The notes beneath the pieces are model-generated. The model did not search any database, was not told where the DNA came from, and was given only the letters and a program-made list of their open reading frames with translations. Positions 57,401 through 64,000 of a DNA stretch of 64,000 nucleotides are shown in pieces. Source of the DNA: Meandrina meandrites (taxonomy: Eukaryota > Cnidaria > Anthozoa > Scleractinia > Meandrinidae); contig OY855908.1 in assembly GCA_963693305.1 (NCBI GenBank), positions 3,772,501 through 3,836,500 on the forward strand. The letters run 5' to 3'. Both the position numbers and the translations under genes were made by a program. Positions within the stretch are counted from its first letter, which is position 1, and every line of letters begins with the position of its first letter.

Positions 57401-58327
57401 TTAAGCTTACCTATCTCGCTAAGACTAAGACGTTCACAACCAAGTCCTCTTTGCAAAGCACTGAAACAACGAAGAACTGGGTAGACAATAATGTGTAAAT
57501 TGTTTGGACCGCAATAGTTATCACTCAGTTCGCACTCGGAGTTGAAAGTGTCGTGTAACAGCGAGTGTTAACAGCAGACTGATCAGTCTGGGTAAAGATA
57601 ATCACGCATAGCGTTTTGAAGAACACCTTGCGTTTCCTAGAACGTTTCAAATTCCTTTGTGACTTTTGTTAAAGGCAAATAACTGGATTAAACGACGGGC
57701 TGAATTAGCTGTTTTGAAGGATCTGCTTATCTTCTTTTAGTTATTATAAGCTACTGTCAAGCCTTTTAAATATCAATTTACTGATAAAATCAAAGCCAGA
57801 TATTATAAACCTTCAACAACGATGACTTCTAAAGATAGAAAACATGAACCGGCAATATGTGCAAGTCAGCGGCGGATACATGCAGAGGAGCTCAAAAGAG
57901 TGGGAGGGGTCGGCGCGGAGGGGGCCCTTTCTTGTCAGGGGTGGGGGTGGGGGACGAAAAGAGGAGGGCCGTGGGGCCATTGCATTTTTATTTTTCATTT
58001 CTTTTGGGTAAGGGTAAGTTGTATGTAACAAAACTTCCAAAAATGGGACCACTCTCTAGGACAATCTTTCTTGAAACAGCTGTACACATGTATACACAAT
58101 TGTCTAACATTTTTTTTTAATTGTAGAATTTCATCTTCATGACCGTGGCCAACTTTGGACCGCTGACATGTTCCATCATCACAACCACTCGAAAATTCTT
58201 CACCATCCTTGCGTCCGTTCTCCTGTTTGGAAATTCGCTGATCGTCCGTCAGTGGTTTGGTGTTGCCTGTGTCTTCGCTGGATTAACCCTCGACAGCATT
58301 TACGGCAAAGCAAAGAAAAAATTGTAG
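41912..58327 (+). CDS. SLC35B1: SLC35B1, ER nucleotide(-sugar) transporter
   Basis: Exons are 41912-42057, 43355-43452, 45911-46047, 46487-46517, 47105-47208, 47948-48007, 48435-48561, 49590-49696 and 58127-58327. All have GT-AG sites and consistent phase, giving 336 residues. SLC35B1 is a multi-pass ER membrane protein reported to import ATP in exchange for ADP (AXER), and earlier proposed as a UDP-galactose transporter. The match to the human protein is strong throughout: CFLG(I/V)F then YFYYGI(I/L)[24 protein letters not shown] (the 31-nt exon 4), [15 protein letters not shown], and [19 protein letters not shown]. The C-terminus is KKKL, a dilysine ER-retention signal. Intron 8 is 8.4 kb and contains an antisense GPCR gene. 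Other introns contain several MITEs. Confidence 0.96.
42058..43354 (+). other. SLC35B1 intron 1
   Basis: A 1.3 kb intron. No nested gene or clear repeat was recognised. Confidence 0.8.
44996..45310. mobile_element. Short element with CAGGGTCTGAAATT ends (SLC35B1 intron 2)
   Basis: The left end is CAGGGTCTGAAATTA and the right end TGCAATTTCAGACCCTG. ACTTA directly flanks both sides (44991-44995 and 45311-45315), a possible 5-bp target duplication. It is 315 bp and non-coding. The superfamily is uncertain. Confidence 0.65.
47314..47493. mobile_element. Inverted-repeat element AAACCAG...CTGGTTT (intron 5)
   Basis: AAACCAGAAACACTGGAACA and its mirror TGTTCTGGTGTTCCTGGTTT bound the element. CCCAGAACAC pairs with GTGTTCTGGG. 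Confidence 0.6.
47514..47556 (+). ncRNA. Hammerhead-like motif, C3 to U variant (intron 5)
   Basis: AAACT (stem I), TTGATGA in place of CTGATGA, stem II GGCAAC/GTTGTC with an ATAAA loop, GAAA, AATT as minimal stem III, T, then AGTTT completing a 5-bp stem I. The architecture is complete, but the core base C3 is U, so it is probably inactive. Confidence 0.35.
47697..47891. mobile_element. MITE with CAACTGGGGCCACC ends (intron 5)
   Basis: ACTCAACTGGGGCCACCCAA pairs with the mirrored TTAGGTGGCCCCGGTTGAGT, and CCAATTACAAGACAAG pairs with CTTGTCTTGTGATTGG. Confidence 0.7.
48700..49082. mobile_element. piggyBac-like MITE flanked by TTAA (intron 7)
   Basis: TTAA at 48696-48699 and 49083-49086 flanks a 383-bp element with ends GGGGGCACTGTCACG and CGTGACAGTGCCCC. 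Exact TTAA target use is the hallmark of piggyBac transposases. No transposase frame is present. An inner palindrome (CTTGAAAAAGTCAG / CTGACTTTTTCAAG) lies near 48880. Confidence 0.75.
50109..50195. repeat. Three tandem 29-bp repeats
   Basis: ATCGGCTCCATGGAATGTAA plus CATTATTTC, three times in a row, the third with one change. They lie just downstream of the GPCR stop codon on the opposite strand. Confidence 0.9.
50232..51266 (-). CDS. Class A (rhodopsin-like) GPCR, intronless, nested in SLC35B1 intron 8
   Basis: A seven-helix receptor of 344 residues if started at 51266; the frame is open to 51422. I prefer 51266 because [15 protein letters not shown] gives a short glycosylated N-terminus. 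An AG acceptor-like site (CTTTCTCCAG) lies just upstream. Conserved features: GNS in TM1 (N41), SLGVAD in TM2 (D70), DRA in place of DRY after TM3 (124-126), W151 in TM4, TWVPF in TM6 (W235, P237) and NSFANFVIY in place of NPxxY in TM7 (267-275). The usual cysteines at the top of TM3 and in extracellular loop 2 are not seen, so the canonical disulphide is missing. The ligand is unknown. It is antisense to and wholly inside the host intron, as expected for a retrocopy or expanded receptor family. Confidence 0.88.
   Translation of the reverse strand: MSSTNVTSNQTTSNKQEFLIPSLLGWAISYAVVAVAVMVGNSLTIAAFSTNRKLANARTNYFLVSLGVADFMVGACSIPMYVAEMLFFYFQEDEASIQFHEIYLPIDAFMGFASIFALVAIALDRAYSVLRPHRHKKITKATYLMEIALVWFLAACVAGIRVLSNFTSKNLLKSIFSYAMIICISTSLILIFLAYALIWHRVRNPVILHHRNATKHEKKLAVTLSIITLVFVLTWVPFYIMNIVIMFCELCYVLELVYFAKFLHYSNSFANFVIYALKIREFRKTVFKLVCGGRQKVSMSWPKERKTVLPKNEAISIQDVRIRRLTPHPIANGGIDLTTTKPSQ
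51425..51472. repeat. (GT)n then poly-G microsatellite
   Basis: About 11 GT units followed by more than 20 G, just upstream of the GPCR frame. Confidence 0.95.
51473..54240. other. Intron 8 of SLC35B1, no further gene seen
   Basis: AT-rich sequence with short chance frames and no recognisable repeat. Confidence 0.45.
54262..54545. repeat. Degenerate minisatellite of GGCGGGAAATT units
   Basis: Irregular repeats of ATGGCGGGAAATTAAGTCTG, 30-45 bp apart. The core GGCGGGAAA occurs at 54265, 54298, 54330 and 54481, with GGTGGGAAA at 54392 and GGCGGGAGA at 54534. GGCGGGAAA is the complement of TTTCCCGCC, a consensus E2F site. Confidence 0.75.
55164..55256. repeat. TAGCCTCC...GGAGGCTA hairpin
   Basis: TTAGCCTCC at the left and GGAGGCTA at the right bracket GTCACGCGTG/CGCGTGAC. 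It is a short foldback repeat. Confidence 0.6.
55583..56150. repeat. Two tandem copies of a 285-bp unit
   Basis: The blocks from about 55583 and 55868 share AATTTCATTCGATATTC, CTGCTAGCAAAGTCTACTTT and TTATGCCTGGAAACCGT in the same order, with moderate divergence. Non-coding. Confidence 0.85.
56408..56487. repeat. GTAGCCTGTGTACAGCC hairpin
   Basis: GTAGCCTGTGTACAGCCGCG and its complement GGCTGTACACAGGCTAC flank a pyrimidine/purine loop. A similar TAGCCTGT...ACAGGCTA hairpin is at 58939-58994. Confidence 0.75.
56500..58126. other. 3' part of SLC35B1 intron 8, no gene seen
   Basis: No coding exon is recognised before the TTGTAG acceptor at 58121-58126. Confidence 0.5.
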
Positions 58328-61014
58328 AGAAAATAATCAATTGGGGAGGACAAGTAAATTTTCTGGTCGGAATCGCATCTCAGAAAATTAGCTGAGCCCG
58401 CAGTTTTTTCGTCAGTGACGTTGCTAAGCAAAATGACGTATCAAGGTGGCGACAGCTGACGTCACCGTTGGGTCGTGAGCAACCGGAGACTCTTCGGTTT
58501 CCCTTATGAGGATTTGCCAGAAAGCGTACTTGTTTTCCCTCGCTGTAAAAAATTAATAATGACTAGAAGAAATATATTTATGAGCTCCTATATTTATAAA
58601 TGAATGGTCAACACCAGATGGGATAATTTATTAGCATGTTCCTGGCGTTCGGTTACTCAGGCAGCAGCGCACAGAACGGGGTGTGGAATAAATGAGAAGG
58701 CAAGTGGTTTCGGGAGACATTCATTCGTCAATTTTTTCACTCGCCGCTCTTTGCGTTACTCCCGGGCGCCTGGGAAATGCTAATAATCCATCGGCAGTTT
58801 TCTGTAACTCTAAAAATTTGCTCAAATTGGGAACAAAATGGAAGGAGTTAACGAGAGTTCGTTTGATCAAACGTTAACGCGCTTCAAATTATAAAATTTA
58901 CTTCATACGGAGTGTACTATCTATTCTCGACTATACATAGCCTGTTCTAGGCGTTCTGTTGTTCCCTCTAGCCGAACGCCTGGGACAGGCTAGACCATAC
59001 ATAAATAAATACCCCTTTCACTTAAAATGGTTTTCGTGGGGCCTCTAGAAATTTGGAATTAAAGAGGAAAAGGAATTAAATTGAAATAAATGATTAAGGT
59101 TAGATTGAAATAAATGATTTAGGTTAAAACTGTACAGATCTACTGTAGCCCTCAATAATGTGGTTCTGTCCGTGGCCATTCAAATGAATTTCATTGAGGT
59201 TTATATTGCTCTCAGCCCTGTTTGTTGTTTGATATTGTAAAAAATTACTTTATTTCACGTTTGAAACTTCTGGAAGTCATAACTTTGATACCTCGTTGCC
59301 ATAAAAGCAGTAACGTTGAGCAACTGCCACAGAACGGCATTCTAAGTTCTACCGTTACTAATACAGTAAACACCCGCATATAAGAACACACAATTTCAGA
59401 GGTCAGACTGATTGTGTTCTTATTTATCGGATGCTTGGTGAAAAATCAGCCTCAGGATGTTCTTAAATGTTCTTAAATTTTTTTAAATTCAGTTCTCTAT
59501 CAATACAGTAGTTTATAGTATTGTAAAGGCAAAAAATGTAATTCATGATATTAGATATTCTGAAGAGAACAAAGGTGCCCAAAACTTAGCTAATACCATT
59601 GGTCAGCAGGTGTGTTTATGGTAATTTGTGTAATTTTGACACCCTTCCCATTTTATAAGAACATTATTTTTTTTCCAGGCTGATATTGTTCTTATAAAAG
59701 TGGTGCTTTATTTGCCAAATTTCAGCCTGATGTTCTTAATCCATGTGTTCTTATATGCGGGTGTTTACTGTAATAGATCATACGCGGCCAATAATAGAAT
59801 AGAAATTTTGCGGGTTTCAAAAAATTCTCCCGTAACGTATTTTCCGCTGAAATTTACTCCACAACTGAAATTATTATAATTTTCATGTACTGAAATAATT
59901 CAGTCGAGCGTATTCTTATTTAAGGGACATGATGCCATCCGTTTTAATCGGCAATTCGCCAAGTGAAACTCTCCCATTTTTATATGCCTTACAGGCCGGT
60001 TAAGTTGTTCGCAGTCGTCGGTACTCGTATCAAATAAGACTTTGTTTTGCCATCTCGTTCTTGTTTGACTTTTCCTCAGCTGTGTTCAATCGTTCATTCC
60101 CCCTGGAGGGGAGGGGAGCGGATGTACACGAGCTAGACTTCGAAGAGCAACGTGAATGCTGGGTATGTTACCTGCATAACTCCTCGCTCTATAAGTTAAA
60201 CGTTTCCAATATATCTGTAAAAGTTAATACATTTTGTCTATTGCACTGACTGAATATTCTTGAGAGTTTTAGAGAATAAAGAAACAGAATTATATGATAA
60301 ACGTAAGTTTTAATGTGCTAATTATATTCATTACAAACGAGATACAATAAAATCCAATTCAGAGATGAATCAGTGTTTCCAATTTTCTTTGTTTTCCGTA
60401 TTGGTTTGATCATAGACTAGCACCAAATCACTGACAGATTTCCCAACTATCCAATTAATATGATTTAAATTGAAGCGTTCTACGATTCAATTTAATTCAT
60501 GAGACCATCTTGCTTGCTTACTGGCGCCCTAATGTACCTGTTTCCAGAAAGGTTGCCCTGTAGAAGCGTAAAAGCCAAAGGTCAGCGGTTAGTTAGTTAA
60601 TAAACGTTGTTTGATCGAGTTTTACGATGATTCGGCGCTGCATTCGCAAAAGACTCTGACTCTGAGTGGGGGAGTACAGGCTCTCCCTCTTGAGCTCCCG
60701 GGGCGGAGGCAAACGTTGGGATGAGAACGGCGGTCACCTTTCGCTTGAAGGGCGTTCTGCAGAGGCAGGAATGTACAGAGGATGATAAATCATGGCAGAT
60801 TTCCTTAGCCATCCAATTTATAAGATTTACCTCAGCACCCAAGCTAGCTCTACACCTTGAAATTAAATTTGGCGGTAACGAAAACACCTCGGGATCCCAT
60901 GGCACTCTAAAATAATTTTAATTTTTGTCCGAATTTCTCACGTGGAGATCTGGGTACACAATCTCTTCCTTTTTGAGCCCGCGCGCTAACTGGTCTGCAA
61001 AAAATTTTTCCAAC
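58328..61014. other. Intergenic between SLC35B1 and METTL2
   Basis: It contains the hairpin at 58939-58994 and the element at 59372-59772. Short frames around 60061 and 60597-60915 have no recognisable features. No gene was called. Confidence 0.5.
59372..59772. mobile_element. MITE with CAGTAAACACCCGCATAT ends
   Basis: TACAGTAAACACCCGCATAT and ATATGCGGGTGTTTACTGTA are perfect inverted ends, with TA on both sides. It is about 400 bp and non-coding, with several internal GTTCTTA motifs. The element at 26832-27404 is a diverged relative. Confidence 0.85.
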
Positions 61015-61622
61015 ATGGCGGACGGCGAGGATTGTTCAAGACCTCAGTTCGGAAATCGTTTCCTGTCCGATCCAAGCAAAGTTTTTGAGCATAATGCTTG
61101 GTAAGACATTCATATGAATATCAGTGAAGTACTTGAACGGAAAAGATGACGTTTTTGGATTGAATGAACAGTTACATGATCAGGCAACTTTGTCATACAA
61201 GAGTAGACGACTGGATATTTCATTGAAATCCTGATCTTGATTATCTAAAATTATATTTAAGCTTGTTACTATTGGTTTAAACAGGGACAATGTGGAATGG
61301 GATAGCGAGCAAGAGCAAGCTGCACAGCAAAAGATCAATGAAAATTCTAACGTTAAAGTTGGAGAAGATCAACAAGGTATAAAATCGTTTTTTTTTACCT
61401 GATTTTCGCACGGATCAATTCCTACCATTTTTGCTCTACAATTTGATTTCAGTATTGTATGAGGAGAAGGCTGATAGCTTTTGGGATGAATTTTACATGC
61501 AGCATCAAAACAGGTAAAACTAGTGAATAACTACATTGGAAAATACTGCTTTAAAATTTTGTTATTAGTGTAAGATACACTAGCCAGAAATTGGAAAAAT
61601 GTTGTTGGTTAAGGTTAGATCG

Positions 61623-61654
<32 letters not shown>

Positions 61655-63205
61655 TTTACTGAAGTGTCAAAACGTTTAGCGTGCCAAGGCCTACCAATTG
61701 GAGACACTATTACCAAAAAACCTACATATAAAACATATTTCTGCTTCTAAAAAGATCCACAATACAATTTGTATCTGCAATAAAATAAATATCTCCATCT
61801 AATACAATACAATACTTCTAATTTAATGAACAGCTATCTAAAATATATTGGCTTCTAAATAATCTATATTATTATCTTATTATAATATGAAATTAATAGT
61901 CTTTGAATAGTCTTGTTTCCTTTTGTTTCTAGGTTCTTTAAAGATCGTCACTGGTTATTCACAGAATTTCCTGAGTTGTCAGGACCAGAAACTGTAGATC
62001 CTGAACATAATCAGGACACAAATTCTCAGATGGCAAGAGAAGAGGAGTTTATGGAGAAGGACACAAATTCGTCAAGATGTTTAGAGAATTCACATGCTCT
62101 TAACAGCACTAATGTTGTCCCTGTGGACTCTGTAACAAAGAAGGATGTTTCAAGTAATAGATGTTCTTCAGAAGTAACAGATTGCAGTCTTGTGGGCTTA
62201 GTTAATGACAAACTTAATTCAGCCAGCGTTGAATCAACAGCAGATAATTTAACACCTGGCAGAAATTGTGTTCAAGCATTTCCTGGTCACCAGAAAAAGA
62301 AACGGGTTCTTGAGGTAAAAGAAAGTTTTATCAAAACAGCAACCAGAGTAGACGCATCTGTCTTCCCAGGGCTAAAAAAAAAATTCCAGTTTGCCCTTCA
62401 GACAAGCAGCTCTTCATATTTTCGGTTTACTTGCCCAGCACAAAAATCTACTTGTCCCAGACAAGTTCAGCGACAAATATACAGTTGTTTTGAGAAAGGT
62501 TGTCGAAAAAAAGCACATGTGCGATCCTGAAAGGTAAACTGGGATTTGATCAATACACTGTTTTTGACACTGTAGCTGCCGGACCTACTTTTGTTGCTTT
62601 CTTTTAGCACTTGCAAACACACGTCCATAGCATCTCATGCCATTTTACAGATTTTCCTGAAATGCTAGAGTAAAGGAACAGTGAACTTAAAACTACCCGT
62701 AACACCTTTTGGGATTGTCTTGTGCACTTTTTTCTGACAACATTTCTTGAAATAGCTGTATTTTCCTTGTCCCCAGACCTTGTATGTATTGCAATTAGTA
62801 AAAAATTATTTGGTTCTTAGTATGTTATATCGTAACAGTTGAAACAATATCCATGTTCTCCAATAAGATTTGGGTCAAAAATATACTTGCCCCAGATGAT
62901 TGGACAGCACTTTTTTTTTTCTGAGTCCTGTTCCCCATGCTCATCAATTCTTTCCTCACTCAAGAGGTATCTGAGATAGGACAAAGGACTATGGAAAGGG
63001 GTGGAAAGTAGGAGTAGAAGAAACAGGAAGTGGAAGGTTCAGACCCCCCCCCCCCCCTCCCCCGCATGTACCATGTAATAGCCATTCTCAGAGACTGCAC
63101 CTAAACAGGTCTCTGTAGAGCCACTTTCTCATCAGTGTGTTTTTATTTATTCTAGGTTGGTTGTGGAGTAGGAAATACTGTTTTTCCAATCTTGGAAGCA
63201 AACAA
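61015..63205 (+). CDS. METTL2: METTL2-type tRNA m3C methyltransferase, 5' part
   Basis: Exons are 61015-61100, 61285-61376, 61453-61513, 61933-62314 and 63156-63205. The gene continues beyond the window, with a GTAAGT donor at 63206. About 223 residues are visible. METTL2 methylates C32 of certain tRNAs to m3C, using SAM and partner proteins. Hallmarks are QFGNRFLSDPSKVFEHNAWD NVEW, then YEEKADSFWDEFY, FFKDRHWLFTEFPEL, and SAM motif I VGCGVGNTVFP split across exons 4 and 5. A Ser/Thr/Asn-rich spacer of about 110 residues separates the N-terminal domain from the catalytic fold, as in animal METTL2. Reading past 62314 gives an open intron extension that I reject, because splicing to 63156 restores VLEVGCGVGN. 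Confidence 0.92.
61622..61654. repeat. (CAT)n microsatellite
   Basis: Eleven ATC units in METTL2 intron 3. Confidence 0.95.
63044..63064. repeat. Poly-C tract
   Basis: A C-rich run in METTL2 intron 4. Confidence 0.85.
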
Positions 63206-63274
63206 GTAAGTTTGTAAAATTAATATTAGCATTAATATAGTGCAGGCTTGGCTTTCAGCAGGAAAACTGGCTCA

Positions 63275-63416
63275 TCCTCGGTGTAAGAACCTGTGAAACT
63301 CACCAGTGATGTAAAACAAAGAACGAACAATACAACAAAGAGCTGGCAAAACAAAGATAGAGAAAGAAAACAATAGCTCCAAAACATAGAAAAATATCAC
63401 AGGTTCTTACACCGAG
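63275..63416. repeat. Inverted repeat CTCGGTGTAAGAACCTGTGA
   Basis: CTCGGTGTAAGAACCTGTGA and its exact complement TCACAGGTTCTTACACCGAG bound a 142-bp element after exon 5 of METTL2. Confidence 0.85.
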
Positions 63417-63861
63417 GTAAACCCAGAAAACTTGGAGACAGCAATGAACACCAGTAAAAACTGTCATGGAATACGACCCATGGTATACTGCAGAATATGC
63501 AGTGACTTTCTAGCTTCCTGATTGTCTGTATTCTTCAAGGCATGCGATAAAATATTGTATGATAATGGGCCATATTGTGTGGCTATAATTTTAATTAAAC
63601 AATCTTTTTTGATAGCTTTGCAACCTGGTCATGCAAAATGTGATTGGCTTAATTGTATAAAGAGAGTCTTGAATTTCTAAATTTCTGAAATAATCAAGAT
63701 TATTTTCCATGAAATAAATTAATTCAAAAGTATTGACTTTTTATTGAATGTTTTTGTTTCAAATTTTACAAACTTGTGGTATGCAGTATGGATGTGCAGT
63801 GGTGAAATGGCTTGTTATTCAAATCTAAGGGGAAAGTTAAAAGAGAACTAAGTTTTGTTAC

Positions 63862-63886
63862 GATAAGATAAGATAAGATAAGATAA
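63862..63886. repeat. (GATAA)n short tandem repeat
   Basis: Five GATAA units. Such tails often mark the 3' end of a non-LTR element, but none is recognised here. Confidence 0.8.
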
Positions 63887-64000
63887 CCTTTATTTAAACA
63901 TGATAGATGTAAAAGCTATATAGCTTGTGGGGTCGTGTGGAAAAATAATAACAATAAAAAAATTTCTTAACTTTATGCCTTTCTAAAATTGAGTTTGTTT

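Noticed and set aside
60597..60905. 102-codon minus-strand ORF
   Set aside because: No recognisable domain and it overlaps an unrelated plus-strand frame; probably repeat-derived.
62315..62530. Open extension of METTL2 exon 4
   Set aside because: Splicing from 62314 to 63156 restores the conserved SAM motif; the extension has no homology.

Overview
The window is animal nuclear DNA, most likely from an anthozoan cnidarian and probably a stony coral. Genes are split by GT-AG introns and sit far apart. The spaces are filled with short inverted-repeat elements, a 5'-truncated L2/CR1-like LINE and fragments resembling Penelope-type retroelements. The cnidarian assignment is inferred from gene content and repeat style; nothing in the window names a species. 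There are no bacterial operons, rRNA, tRNA genes or CRISPR arrays that I can see.

Five conserved genes are readable. (1) A two-pore-domain K+ channel lies at 3178-4890 (-), two exons, with a decayed exon of a paralogue at 1164-1254. (2) An ALKBH1-type dioxygenase lies at 5997-8705 (-), three exons, with all Fe and 2-oxoglutarate ligands present. (3) A four-exon gene at 38335-40313 (+) encodes a 92-residue homologue of ASDURF, a prefoldin-like PAQosome subunit; in vertebrates this protein is known only as an upstream ORF of ASNSD1. (4) SLC35B1, an ER nucleotide(-sugar) transporter, spans 41912-58327 (+) in nine exons; its 8.4 kb last intron holds an intronless antisense class A GPCR at 50232-51266. 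(5) The 5' part of METTL2, a tRNA m3C methyltransferase, starts at 61015 (+) and runs off the window.

The most unusual region is 9.1-34.4 kb. It holds an array of ten short, apparently single-exon genes and pseudogenes of a family I do not recognise. Members share an N-terminal helix (E-A-M-x-Q-A-[FL]-x-E-I-F-x-N-L), an arginine-rich R-x-x-S-[AV]-P site, a C-terminal M-x-W-V-L-Q-C-[FY]-E-E-E-E tail, and an inverted CCAAT box upstream. The family shows all stages of turnover: intact copies (17439, 22383, 28498), one copy with a triplicated internal module (24380), copies sharing a nonsense codon inside a 2 kb duplication (10136, 13571), one cut by a duplication breakpoint (12569), one with GAA changed to TAA (19478), and two distant paralogues (30392, 34073).

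A second theme is hammerhead-ribozyme-like motifs at five loci (2.57, 20.9, 31.9, 37.8 and 47.5 kb), some inside long palindromes. Each has CUGANGA or a one-base variant, a stem II, GAAA, a tiny self-complementary stem III and a matching stem I.
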